From positions 7,998,001 to 8,062,000 of the forward strand of contig NZ_CP108053.1 of NCBI RefSeq assembly GCF_036173105.1: a stretch of DNA of 64,000 nt, written 5' to 3'. The notes under the pieces are model-generated. The model worked only from the letters and a program-made list of their open reading frames with translations. It was not told where the DNA came from and searched no databases. Both the position numbers and the translations under genes were made by a program. The first letter of the stretch is position 1. Each line of letters starts with the position of its first letter. The DNA comes from Streptomyces sp. NBC_00287 (GTDB taxonomy: Bacteria > Actinomycetota > Actinomycetes > Streptomycetales > Streptomycetaceae). Below, piece after piece: positions 18,855-27,554 of the stretch.

Positions 18855-19805
18855 TCAGGGGGAGGTGAGGGCGGCCGCCTCCTCCGCGCAGCCCCAGGCC
18901 ACTGTCACTCCGGCGCCGCCATGGCCGTAGTTGTGCACCAGGACCCGTCCGTCCGGCAGGAGTTCCCGCTCGAGACGGACCGCGTCCCGCACCGGCCGCA
19001 GCCCCACACGGTGGTCCAGGACCCGCGCCCCGGCGATCTCCGGCCGCAGCTCGGCACACCGCCCCACGATCGCCTCGGCCACCTTCGGATCGGGCTCCAG
19101 CGACCACGCGTCCTCGACCGCGGTCCCACCGAGCAGCAGCCGCCCGGGCTGCGGAAAGAAGTACGCCATCTCCCCGGAGGCGTCACTGGAGGTGAGCCAG
19201 GTGTCGATGCCCGGGTTCTCCACGACCACCAACTGCCCCCGCACGGGCCGCACCGACGGATCCGGCACCAGCTCCCGCGCGCCGAGCCCCGTGCAGTTGA
19301 CCACGACCGGCGCCTCCGCCTCGGCGAGCGCCGACACCTCACGCGTCTCGATCGACCCACCCGCGCTGAGGAACCGTTCCCTCAGCCACGGCAGATGAGT
19401 CGACATGTCGATGAGCGGCAGCCGGGCCGACAGCCCCACCCCGCCGTGCTCGTCGGCTGTCGCCGCCCGCAGCCCCGGCACCCGCCCCGCCGCCCAGGCG
19501 TCCGCCCCGTCCAGGTCCCCTTCGCCCAGTACCCCTTCGACCATGCGTACGCCCGTGGCCTCGGAGCGCTCCGCGAGCTCCGTGTACACATCGAAGGACC
19601 GCAGCGCCCAGTCCCGGGCCAGGGCGACGGGTTCGATCTTGTACGGCCACCACAGCGCGCCCGCGACCGCCGAGGTGGTCCGCTCGACGGGGTCCCGCGT
19701 CCACACCCGCACCCGACGGCCGCTCTCGGCCAGGACCAGGGCCGTGGTCAGGCCGATGACCCCGCCTCCGACCACGATGACTTCGTCGTTCCGCCGCTTC
19801 TCCAC
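18855..19805 (-). CDS. FAD-dependent D-amino-acid oxidase-like protein
   Basis: A 316-residue flavoprotein of the DAO family. The N-terminal dinucleotide fold VIVVGGGVIGLTTALVLAESG starts near residue 9, and the C-terminal HNYGHGGAGVTVAWG is the conserved FAD/substrate segment of D-amino-acid oxidases. It would oxidise D-amino acids to 2-oxo acids with H2O2 production. The GTG at 19805 lacks a clear ribosome binding site, so the start is less certain or the transcript is leaderless. It converges with the BCCT gene (14 bp gap) and is divergent from the unknown gene at 19872. Confidence 0.9.
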   Translation of the reverse strand: MEKRRNDEVIVVGGGVIGLTTALVLAESGRRVRVWTRDPVERTTSAVAGALWWPYKIEPVALARDWALRSFDVYTELAERSEATGVRMVEGVLGEGDLDGADAWAAGRVPGLRAATADEHGGVGLSARLPLIDMSTHLPWLRERFLSAGGSIETREVSALAEAEAPVVVNCTGLGARELVPDPSVRPVRGQLVVVENPGIDTWLTSSDASGEMAYFFPQPGRLLLGGTAVEDAWSLEPDPKVAEAIVGRCAELRPEIAGARVLDHRVGLRPVRDAVRLERELLPDGRVLVHNYGHGGAGVTVAWGCAEEAAALTSP

Positions 19806-19871
19806 CCAGGGACGGTAGCGGAATGTGCCATGCCGTGCTCACATCACCCCCGCGCTGGGGATACTCACAGC

Positions 19872-20894
19872 ATGTCTGCCGAGTACGCGACCTTCGGCCT
19901 GGCACCGGCGATGCGTGCCGGTGGAGTCCTCGCCAACGGTGACTACCAAGTCCACCGGGACTTCGTGGACTTCATCGTCGACGGGCGCCCGCTGCTGTTC
20001 CAGCTCTCCGACCTCGACGCCGTCTCCCCACTAGCCTCCGACGTCCCACCCGCGATCTTCACCGCCCAGGTCCAGAGCCTGCTGCTGGAGGCGGACCCAC
20101 CGCTTCCGGACGGCCGGTACGTCATCTATGGCTGCCCCGAGTGCGAGAGCCTGGCGTGCGGCGCGGTCACCGCCGCCATCGACAGAGACGGCGACGACTT
20201 CATCTGGCGGGACTTCGCCTGGCAGACCGACGAACACGCCGATCTGGAGCTCAACGGCTATCACGGCATAGGGCCCTTCCGCTTTGAGGGCGCCGAGTAC
20301 CGTGCCGCGCTGGCCTCCCTCCTCGACGAGGCGCCCGTCGGCTACCGCCGCCGCGTCCTGCTGATCGGCGCCCGGGTCGCCGTGCTGGCCAAGCTCGCCG
20401 CCGCCCTGCGCACCATCGGCATCGGCGCCGACATCGCCGCCGACGCCGAGGGCGTCCCCGCCGACGAACTGCGCGCCTACGGCGCCGTCGCCTTCGGCCG
20501 CGCCGTCGGCCAGGAGGAACGTGCCGCCGTACGCCGCGCCTTCGACCGCGCCGGTGTCGAGGTGGCCTGCGTCGACGGCCTGGCCCCGATCGTCCCGCTG
20601 CTGGTCGCCCAGATAGAGAACGCCCTGGACCGCAGCCCGGTACAGCAGCGCCGGCTGACCCGTCTGGTCGCGGTGGACGGCGAGGCGGGCGTGGAGGTCA
20701 CCTCGCCGTGCCGGGTCCGCCTGACCGCGTACCGACTGGACCGCCTGTACCGTACCCACGCCCATGAGGTCTTCGACGGCATCCTGGAGCCCGGCCGCCA
20801 TCGCATCGCCCTGGACGCCAAGGCGGTGAAGGGGGAGGCGTATGTGGTGGCGCGGACCTCGGGAAGCGTGCTGGTGGAGGCGATGGCCCGGTGA
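19872..20894 (+). CDS. Conserved hypothetical protein, unrecognised family
   Basis: A 340-residue soluble protein with no signal peptide or membrane helix. The N-terminal half contains a CPECES motif near residue 93, which might be a half-site for zinc or simply structural; the middle part (about 155-235) reads like a Rossmann-type domain with repeated GADIAADAEGVPADEL and ARVAVLAKLAAALR segments. The protein is rich in Asp/Glu/Arg and composition matches its neighbours, so there is no sign of recent transfer. It is preceded by a short 66-bp intergenic region shared with the DAO gene and followed 48 bp later by the ABC-F gene. I do not recognise a function. Confidence 0.75.
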   Translation: MSAEYATFGLAPAMRAGGVLANGDYQVHRDFVDFIVDGRPLLFQLSDLDAVSPLASDVPPAIFTAQVQSLLLEADPPLPDGRYVIYGCPECESLACGAVTAAIDRDGDDFIWRDFAWQTDEHADLELNGYHGIGPFRFEGAEYRAALASLLDEAPVGYRRRVLLIGARVAVLAKLAAALRTIGIGADIAADAEGVPADELRAYGAVAFGRAVGQEERAAVRRAFDRAGVEVACVDGLAPIVPLLVAQIENALDRSPVQQRRLTRLVAVDGEAGVEVTSPCRVRLTAYRLDRLYRTHAHEVFDGILEPGRHRIALDAKAVKGEAYVVARTSGSVLVEAMAR

Positions 20895-20942
20895 GACAGC
20901 GGAATGAAGCCACCGGGCCGGGGCCATTAGGATCGGGGCCTG

Positions 20943-22583
20943 ATGACTGCCACCCTCGTCGTGAAGAACCTCGCCGCCGGCCACGGCGACCGCGCCCTGT
21001 TCAGCGGGCTCGACCTCGTCGTCGCGCCCGGAGATGTGATCGGCCTGGTCGGCGCCAACGGTGCCGGAAAGTCCACGCTGCTCAGGATGCTCGCCGGCCT
21101 GCTCGCGCCGGAGGAGGGCGAGCTGCGCCTCTCCCCGCCGACCGCGACCATCGGCCACCTCCCGCAGGAGCCGGAGCGGCGGCCCGGCGAGACCGTCCGC
21201 GAGTTCCTCGCCCGGCGCACCGGCGTCGCCGAGGCCCAGCGCACCATGGACGAGGCCACCCAGGCCCTGGTCGACGGGGCGCCCGGCGCCGACGACGCCT
21301 ATGCGACGAGCCTGGAGCGCTGGCTGGACCTGGGCGGCGCCGACCTCGACGAGCGCGCCGAGGAGATCGCCGACTCCCTGGGCCTGGCCGTGGACCTGGA
21401 CCAGCCGATGACCTCCCTCTCGGGCGGCCAGGCGGCGCGGGCCGGTCTCGCCTCACTGCTCCTGTCCCGCTACGACGTCTTCCTCCTCGACGAGCCCACC
21501 AACGATCTCGACCTGGACGGCCTGGAGCGCCTGGAGCGCTTCGTGAGCGGCCTGCGCGCCGGCACCGTCGTCGTCAGCCACGACCGCGAGTTCCTCACCC
21601 GCACGGTCACCAAGGTCCTCGAACTCGACCTCGCCCAGCAGCAGATCAACCTCTACGGCGGCGGCTACGCGGCTTACCTGGAGGAGCGCGACGTCGCCCG
21701 CCGACACGCACGCGAGGACTACGAGGAGTACGCCGACAAGAAGTCCGCCCTCCAGGACCGCGCCCAGATGCAGCGCTCCTGGATGGACAAAGGCGTAAAG
21801 AACGCGCGCCGTAAGTCGGGCAACGACAACGACAAGATCGGCCGCAAGTTCCGCAGCGAGGCCAGCGAGAAGCAGGCCGCCAAGGCCCGCCAGACCCAGC
21901 GCATGATCGAACGCCTTGATGTAGTCGAGGAGCCGCGCAAGGAGTGGGATCTGCGCATGGAGATCGCCTCGGCCCCGCGCTCGGGAGCGGTTGTCGCGAC
22001 CCTGCGCGACGCGGAGGTCCGCCGAGGCGACTTCACCCTCGGCCCGGTCTCCCTCCAGATCGACTGGGCGGACCGGGTGGCGGTCACCGGCGCCAATGGC
22101 GCGGGCAAGTCGACCCTGCTCGGGGCCCTGCTCGGCCGTATCCCCCTCACCGCGGGACAGTCGACGCTCGGCTCTGGCGTGCTGATCGGCGAGGTCGACC
22201 AGGCCCGCAAGCTCTTCCACGGCGAGGAGGCACTGCTGGACGCCTTCTCGGCCGCGGTCCCGGACACGGAACCGGTCGAGGTGCGCACCCTCCTGGCCAA
22301 GTTCGGTCTGAAGTCGGACCATGTGCTGCGCCCGGCGGCCACGCTCTCACCCGGCGAGCGTACGAGGGCCGCCCTGGCCCTGCTCCAGGGCCGGGGCGTC
22401 AACCTGCTCGTCCTCGACGAGCCGACGAACCACCTCGACCTCCCGGCCATCGAACAGCTGGAGTCGGCGCTCGACTCCTACGAGGGCACGCTGCTCCTGG
22501 TGACCCACGACCGGCGCATGCTGGACGCGGTGCATGTCACCCGGCGCCTGGAGGTCGCCGACGGCAAGGTGACCGAGCGCTAG
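20943..22583 (+). CDS. ABC-F family ATPase
   Basis: A 546-residue cytoplasmic protein with two ABC domains and no membrane domain. Walker A is GANGAGKST in both halves (near residues 37 and 383); signatures are LSGGQAARAGLA (near 160) and LSPGERTRAALAL (near 468). The ~80-residue charged helical linker (KKSALQDRAQM...RKSGNDNDKIGRK) is the P-site tRNA interaction region. ABC-F proteins act on the ribosome as translation factors or in antibiotic protection; which subclass cannot be decided by eye. It ends with a 4-bp overlap with the convergent serine hydrolase gene. Confidence 0.92.
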   Translation: MTATLVVKNLAAGHGDRALFSGLDLVVAPGDVIGLVGANGAGKSTLLRMLAGLLAPEEGELRLSPPTATIGHLPQEPERRPGETVREFLARRTGVAEAQRTMDEATQALVDGAPGADDAYATSLERWLDLGGADLDERAEEIADSLGLAVDLDQPMTSLSGGQAARAGLASLLLSRYDVFLLDEPTNDLDLDGLERLERFVSGLRAGTVVVSHDREFLTRTVTKVLELDLAQQQINLYGGGYAAYLEERDVARRHAREDYEEYADKKSALQDRAQMQRSWMDKGVKNARRKSGNDNDKIGRKFRSEASEKQAAKARQTQRMIERLDVVEEPRKEWDLRMEIASAPRSGAVVATLRDAEVRRGDFTLGPVSLQIDWADRVAVTGANGAGKSTLLGALLGRIPLTAGQSTLGSGVLIGEVDQARKLFHGEEALLDAFSAAVPDTEPVEVRTLLAKFGLKSDHVLRPAATLSPGERTRAALALLQGRGVNLLVLDEPTNHLDLPAIEQLESALDSYEGTLLLVTHDRRMLDAVHVTRRLEVADGKVTER

Positions 22584-23761
22584 CTCTTGCCCTTCAGCAG
22601 GGCGCAGACGAAGTTCTCCTGGACGGCACGCAGTTGGCGCAGGAGATCGGGCTTGAGGGCCTGGTTGATCTGTGTCGTGGTGGAGAAGGTCAGGGACTTG
22701 CGCCCGTCCGGGGTCGCCGCGACCAGCTGGGTGTAGCCGGCCGTGTTGCCGGTGTGGCCCAGGACCACACCGCAGCGGGTCGTGTACCGGAAGATGCCGA
22801 GCCCCGCCTTGTTCCGGCCGGGACCGGCGGGCTGGGAGGCGCCCTCGATCCAGTCGCGCTGCTGCTGGACGACGTCGTCGCCGTAGAGCTCGCCCCCGGC
22901 GTAGCCGCGGATGAAACGGGTCATGTCGGCGGGGGTGGAGACGATGCCGCCCGAGGCCCAGACGCCGGACATGCCGATGAGCTCGCTCACGTCCTCCGGC
23001 GGCTCGGGAGGGGACACGTCGTAGCCGTGCAGATAGGGCTCCGGCATCTGATAGCCCTGCGGCAGGCTGGTGCGGTCCAGGCCCAGCGGCCGGTACACCA
23101 GCTCCTCCAGCAGCCGCTCGTACCGGGCGCCGGTGGCCGCCTCGGCCATCAGGGCCACGGCGATGTTGTCGGAGTTGGAGTACTGGTACCGGGTGCCCGC
23201 CGGGAAGCGCAGGGAGCGGTTGACCACGTAGTTGAGCAGCTTGCGCGAGTCGAAGCGGTGCCTGGGGTTGGCGAGCAGGGTCTCCCGGAACTCCCGCGAC
23301 TCGGAGTAGTCGGGCAGGCCGCTGGTGTGGTTCAGCAGTTGGCGCAGCGTTACGGCGCCCCAGGCGTCCGGCAGGTTCGGCAGCCGCTCGCCCAGGGTGT
23401 CGTCCAGGCTCAGGTCGCCGAGGCGGACGAGGGACAGCGCCACCGCTCCGCTGAAGGCCTTGGCCGCGCTGGCGATGCGCATGTGGTCGTGCGGCCTGAG
23501 CTTGCGCCCGGTTTCAAGGTCGGCGACTCCGGCCGTCACGACCTGGGTCTTGCGGCCGTCCTTCAGCACGGCGATGACACCGGGCGGACCGCCGGGACTG
23601 CGGACCAGGGCTTCCAACTGGCGTTGGAGAGCGGGGTCGGTGTCCGGCTTTGGATGCGTGGCGGCGCCCGCGGCGGCGGGGGACAGCGTGGTCAGACAGA
23701 CCGCGACGAGGGAGACCGTACCCAGACGGGGTCGGCACAGGACACGGCGGCGGATCGGCAT
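22580..23761 (-). CDS. Secreted serine hydrolase, class-C beta-lactamase / D-Ala-D-Ala carboxypeptidase fold
   Basis: A 393-residue exported protein. A signal peptide covers the first ~37 residues (RRRVLCRPRLGTVSLVAVCL...AGAA). The catalytic SxxK is SAAK in RIASAAKAF, the YxN motif is YSN in YQYSNSDN, and HTGNTAGY supplies the third (K/H-T-G) motif. Such proteins include R61-type DD-carboxypeptidases, esterases and beta-lactamases, and the sequence does not separate these. The ATG at 23761 directly starts the signal peptide. Its stop overlaps the end of the ABC-F gene (CTAG). Confidence 0.9.
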   Translation of the reverse strand: MPIRRRVLCRPRLGTVSLVAVCLTTLSPAAAGAATHPKPDTDPALQRQLEALVRSPGGPPGVIAVLKDGRKTQVVTAGVADLETGRKLRPHDHMRIASAAKAFSGAVALSLVRLGDLSLDDTLGERLPNLPDAWGAVTLRQLLNHTSGLPDYSESREFRETLLANPRHRFDSRKLLNYVVNRSLRFPAGTRYQYSNSDNIAVALMAEAATGARYERLLEELVYRPLGLDRTSLPQGYQMPEPYLHGYDVSPPEPPEDVSELIGMSGVWASGGIVSTPADMTRFIRGYAGGELYGDDVVQQQRDWIEGASQPAGPGRNKAGLGIFRYTTRCGVVLGHTGNTAGYTQLVAATPDGRKSLTFSTTTQINQALKPDLLRQLRAVQENFVCALLKGKS

Positions 23762-23839
23762 GGGCACTCCCGGGAGGTGCTGGCTGGTCGCGGTCCAGCC
23801 TGATGCCCCGCGCGCCCGAGGGCCGCTCGTGTTGCTGCA

Positions 23840-23889
23840 CACGGCCCAACCGGCCTCCCCGTCGTGGCGGGGAGGCCGGTTGGGCCGTC
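23840..23889. terminator. Long perfect hairpin downstream of tex
   Basis: ACGGCCCAACCGGCCTCCCC plus one G (23841-23861) pairs perfectly with 23868-23888, giving a 21-bp stem and a 6-base loop (TCGTGG). It starts 3 bases after the tex stop on the minus strand and ends 80 bp before the serine-hydrolase start. It is most likely a strong intrinsic terminator for tex; there is no U-run. Confidence 0.85.
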
Positions 23890-23891
23890 CG

Positions 23892-26276
23892 TCAGCGCTT
23901 GCCCTTCTTCGGGTCCAGCAGTCCCGCACGGCGCAGCGCGTCGGCCATCGCGCTGTTCGCGGGCGGCGCCGCCTGGCGCGAGCCGCCGCCACCGCCGCCA
24001 CGCCCCTGCCGCTGCTGCGGCGGACGCCCGCCGCGCTGCTGACGGCGCTCGCCGCCGCCGGACGGGCCCTGCGGGGCGGCCTCGTCGTCCAGCCGCAGCG
24101 TCAGCGAGATCCGCTTGCGCGGGATGTCGACGTCGAGGACCTTCACCTTGACGATGTCACCCGGCTTGACGACGTCCCGCGGATCCTTGACGAACGTCTT
24201 CGACAGCGCGGAGACGTGCGCGAGACCGTCCTGGTGGACACCGACGTCGATGAACGCCCCGAACGCCGCCACGTTCGTCACGACGCCCTCCAGGACCATC
24301 CCGGACGACAGATCGGAGATCTTCTCGACGCCCTCCTTGAAGGTGGCCGTCTTGAAGGCGGGTCGCGGGTCGCGCCCGGGCTTCTCCAGCTCCTTGAGGA
24401 TGTCGGTGACGGTCGGCAGACCGAACGTCTCGTCCACGAACTCCTGCGGCTTCAGCGACCGCAGTACACCGGTGTTCCCGATGAGGGACGCCACTTCCTG
24501 GCCGGAGGTCTTCACCATCCGCCGGACCACCGGGTAGGCCTCCGGGTGCACGCTGGAGGCGTCCAGCGGGTCGTCGCCGCCCCGGATCCGCAGGAAGCCC
24601 GCGCACTGCTCGTACGCCTTCGGGCCGAGCCGGGCGACCTTCTTCAGCTCGGAGCGGGACTTGAACGGACCGTTGGAGTCGCGGTGCGCCACGATGTTCT
24701 CGGCGAGTCCGGAGGTGATGCCGGAGACGCGGGAGAGCAGCGGGGCGGACGCGGTGTTCACGTCGACGCCGACGCCGTTCACACAGTCCTCCACCACCGC
24801 GTCCAGCGACCGCGACAGCTTCACCTCGGACAGGTCGTGCTGGTACTGGCCGACGCCGATCGACTTCGGGTCGATCTTCACCAGCTCGGCGAGGGGGTCC
24901 TGGAGCCGGCGCGCGATGGAGACGGCGCCGCGCAGCGACACGTCCATGTCGGGCAGCTCCTGCGAGGCGAACGCGGAGGCCGAGTACACGGAGGCGCCCG
25001 CCTCGGACACCATCACCTTGGTGAGCTTCAACTCCGGGTGCTTGGTGATGAGTTCACCGGCGAGCTTGTCGGTCTCCCGGGAGGCGGTGCCGTTGCCGAT
25101 CGCGATCAGCTCGACCGCGTGCTCCTTGGCGAGCCGGGCCAGCTTGGCGATGGCCTCGTCCCACTTGTTGGCCGGGACATGCGGGTAGATGACATCGGTC
25201 GCGACGACCTTGCCGGTCGCGTCGATCACGGCGACCTTCACGCCCGTACGGAATCCGGGGTCCAGGCCCAGCGTCGCGCGCGTGCCGGCCGGCGCGGCGA
25301 GCAGCAGGTCCCGCAGGTTCGCCGCGAAGACATTGACCGCCTCGTCCTCGGCGGCCGTACGCAGCCGCAGCCTGAGGTCGATGCCGAGATGCACCAGGAT
25401 CCGGGTCCGCCAGGCCCAGCGGACGGTGTCCTTCAGCCACTTGTCGGCCGGGCGGCCGCGGTCGGTGATCCGGAACTTCGAGGCGACGATGCCCTCGTAC
25501 GAGGACGGCCCCTCCGTCGGCTCCTCCGGCTCGAGATTGAGGTCGAGGACCTCCTCCTTCTCGCCGCGCAGCATGGCGAGGATCCGGTGCGAGGGGAGCG
25601 CGGTGAACGGCTCGGCGAAGTCGAAGTAGTCCGCGAACTTGGCGCCCGCCTCCTCCTTGCCCTCGCGCACCTTGGCGGCCAGCCGCCCGCGCACCCACAT
25701 GCGCTCACGCAGCTCGCCGATCAGGTCGGCGTCCTCCGAGAACCGCTCGGTGAGGATCGCCCGGGCGCCGTCGAGGGCGGCCTGCGGATCGGCCACGCCC
25801 TTGTCGGCGTCGACGAACGCGGCGGCCGCGGCCAGCGGTTCCACGCCCGGATCGGCGAGCAGCCCCTCGGCGAGCGGCTCGAGGCCCGCCTCGCGCGCGA
25901 TCTGCGCCTTGGTCCGCCGCTTCGGCTTGTACGGCAGATAAATGTCCTCCAGGCGCGCCTTGGTCTCGGCGCCCCGGATCCGAGCCTCCAGCTCGTCGGT
26001 GAGCTTGCCCTGCTCGCGCACCGACTCCAGGATCGCCGTCCGCCGCTCCTCCAGCTCCCGCAGATAGCGCAGCCGCTCCTCGATCGTGCGCAGCTGCGCA
26101 TCGTCGAGCATCTCGGTCGCTTCCTTGCGGTAGCGGGCGATGAAGGGCACCGTCGAACCGCCGTCGAGCAGCTCGACGGCAGCCTTCACCTGCCGCTCCC
26201 GTACGCCGAGTTCCTCGGCGATCCTGCCTTCGATGGACCCTGTTGCCATGGATCCGCTGGACCCGGGTGTCGTCAC
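23892..26276 (-). CDS. tex: Tex-type RNA-binding transcription accessory protein
   Basis: A 794-residue cytoplasmic nucleic-acid-binding protein of the Tex/Spt6-like family. In order it has an N-terminal helical HTH-like part (IAEELGVRERQVKAAVELLDG), a YqgF-like domain (TLGLDPGFRTGVKVAVID), helix-hairpin-helix motifs (LSRVSGITSGLAENIVAHR), and an S1 RNA-binding domain near 650-725 (EGVVTNVAAFGAFIDVGV). The C-terminus is Gly/Arg/Gln-rich. Starts are uncertain: GTG at 26276 (GAGAAGG upstream, spacing 12) or ATG at 26249, which lacks a ribosome binding site. A strong hairpin follows the stop. Confidence 0.95.
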   Translation of the reverse strand: MTTPGSSGSMATGSIEGRIAEELGVRERQVKAAVELLDGGSTVPFIARYRKEATEMLDDAQLRTIEERLRYLRELEERRTAILESVREQGKLTDELEARIRGAETKARLEDIYLPYKPKRRTKAQIAREAGLEPLAEGLLADPGVEPLAAAAAFVDADKGVADPQAALDGARAILTERFSEDADLIGELRERMWVRGRLAAKVREGKEEAGAKFADYFDFAEPFTALPSHRILAMLRGEKEEVLDLNLEPEEPTEGPSSYEGIVASKFRITDRGRPADKWLKDTVRWAWRTRILVHLGIDLRLRLRTAAEDEAVNVFAANLRDLLLAAPAGTRATLGLDPGFRTGVKVAVIDATGKVVATDVIYPHVPANKWDEAIAKLARLAKEHAVELIAIGNGTASRETDKLAGELITKHPELKLTKVMVSEAGASVYSASAFASQELPDMDVSLRGAVSIARRLQDPLAELVKIDPKSIGVGQYQHDLSEVKLSRSLDAVVEDCVNGVGVDVNTASAPLLSRVSGITSGLAENIVAHRDSNGPFKSRSELKKVARLGPKAYEQCAGFLRIRGGDDPLDASSVHPEAYPVVRRMVKTSGQEVASLIGNTGVLRSLKPQEFVDETFGLPTVTDILKELEKPGRDPRPAFKTATFKEGVEKISDLSSGMVLEGVVTNVAAFGAFIDVGVHQDGLAHVSALSKTFVKDPRDVVKPGDIVKVKVLDVDIPRKRISLTLRLDDEAAPQGPSGGGERRQQRGGRPPQQRQGRGGGGGGSRQAAPPANSAMADALRRAGLLDPKKGKR

Positions 26277-26358
26277 GATCCCGTACCGCCTTCTCACTGA
26301 GGTTGCGCGGCAATTGTGGCAGGTGACACCGACAGCCGGGGATCAGGGCGGGTCCGAG

Positions 26359-26490
26359 TCAGGCCCTGCGCCGTCGCGCGCCGCCGGACGCGCCGCTGAA
26401 GAGCCGGGCGAGCGCCCGGAACGGCAGCGTCACGACGGTCGCCACGGCCGAGCCGATCTGTCGCAGAACGTCTGCAATGGCACGGAACAC
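26359..26490 (-). CDS. Small 43-residue protein with LPFRALARLF segment
   Basis: The frame starts with GTG at 26490 and ends with TGA at 26359. It is preceded by AAAGGGGA, an excellent ribosome binding site 6 bases before the start. The peptide begins VFRAIADVLRQIGSAVATVV, continues with LPFRALARLFSGA and ends in a basic GGARRRRA tail. It is probably an amphipathic or membrane-associated helix. From memory, short proteins of this kind recur in Streptomyces, but I cannot name a family. It lies between tex and the SCO6745-like gene on the same strand. Confidence 0.65.
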   Translation of the reverse strand: MFRAIADVLRQIGSAVATVVTLPFRALARLFSGASGGARRRRA

Positions 26491-26568
26491 GAGCGTCCCC
26501 TTTCCTCTCCGGCCAGGTCGGCCGGTGAGCACCGGGTACCTCGCCCGTACTCCGGCATGCGCGGACGA

Positions 26569-27438
26569 TCAGGCCTTGCCGATCAGATCCGCGGGGAACG
26601 CGCCCGCGGCCAGTGCCGTACGGACGAAGCCCGAGCCGAGTTCCGTCAGCCGGGCCACGCCTTCCGCGCCCAGGTGCTCATAGGGCGCGCGGTCCAGGCG
26701 GTCGGTCTCTCGTTCGATCTCGTCGCGCAGGGCGATGCCCTGTTCGGTCAGTTCGCCCGAGTCGTCCAGCAGGCCGCGCTCGCGCAGCCGGGCGCAGGCC
26801 GCGTCCCACTCCTCCTGGTTCCAGCCACGGGTGACGAGCTGCCACCTCGGGGTGAAGCCCCGGCCGGTCGCGGTGTGCGTCACCAGCGCCTCCAGGCCGT
26901 CCAGTTCAGCGGACATCAGCGCGGCGAGGTGCCCGTCGCCCCGGTGTTCGCGCAGCAGCGTGGCGGCGTGGAAGTACGCCAGGTGCGGCTCCTCGGGAAC
27001 CGGCAGGTCCGCGTGGGCGGCGTACAGCGGCCGCGCGTGGCGCGCGCACGCCTCGGTGGCCCGCAGCGCCAGTTCCGCGGCCTCGGCCAGCTCGGCGGAG
27101 GCGATGACCTCCTCGCCCAGCAGCCGCCGCAGCATGGCGTCGACGGCACGCGCGCGTGCCGCGAGCACCTGCTCCGGCGTGGCGGTCTGCCACACGGCGG
27201 GGACATGCCGGGCCACGGCCTCGTACTTGTAGTTGTAGAAGGTGGCCGTGACCGTGCCGGGCCCGACGGCGCCGAGGGCGGCGGACCGCACCGCGAAGTT
27301 CACGGCCTTGGGGTGGGTGATCCCCAGCGCGCCCGCTTCCTTGCCGAGTTCGGGCGCGAAGTAGTGCATGGAGTGCAGCGTGTTGAGCGCGTTGTGGCAG
27401 CGGCGGCCCGCGCGCGGGTCCAGGGCGGCTGTAGTCAT
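26569..27438 (-). CDS. SCO6745-family protein (SalK-like, HTH-type)
   Basis: A 289-residue soluble protein. The pattern HNALNTLHSMHYFAPE, followed by AARGxAL-like GPGTVTATFYNY and a C-terminal winged-helix-like part (LRERGLLDDSGELTEQGIALRDEIE), matches the actinobacterial family named after SCO6745, also called SalK-like. Function is not established; the C-terminal part resembles a MarR-type fold. ATG at 27438 starts the conserved region. It is read divergently from the AraC-type gene at 27555. The order tex, this gene, idi, CDF is like that I remember next to the hopanoid cluster in S. coelicolor. Confidence 0.8.
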   Translation of the reverse strand: MTTAALDPRAGRRCHNALNTLHSMHYFAPELGKEAGALGITHPKAVNFAVRSAALGAVGPGTVTATFYNYKYEAVARHVPAVWQTATPEQVLAARARAVDAMLRRLLGEEVIASAELAEAAELALRATEACARHARPLYAAHADLPVPEEPHLAYFHAATLLREHRGDGHLAALMSAELDGLEALVTHTATGRGFTPRWQLVTRGWNQEEWDAACARLRERGLLDDSGELTEQGIALRDEIERETDRLDRAPYEHLGAEGVARLTELGSGFVRTALAAGAFPADLIGKA

Positions 27439-27554
27439 GCCGGGCAGGTTACCGACCGCTTGGTATCCCAGGTCCAGAAGGGTGCAGGGAGGTGGCAGAA
27501 AAGGTGGGGAACTCGTCATTGCGGCCATGAGCGCGCCCGCCAAGAATCGTGGGC

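Noticed and set aside
17376..20894. A 1172-codon open frame on the plus strand
   Set aside because: Its first two-thirds are an out-of-frame reading of the BCCT gene (Arg/Pro-rich, no recognisable fold) and the antisense of the DAO gene; only the part from 19872 is a plausible protein.
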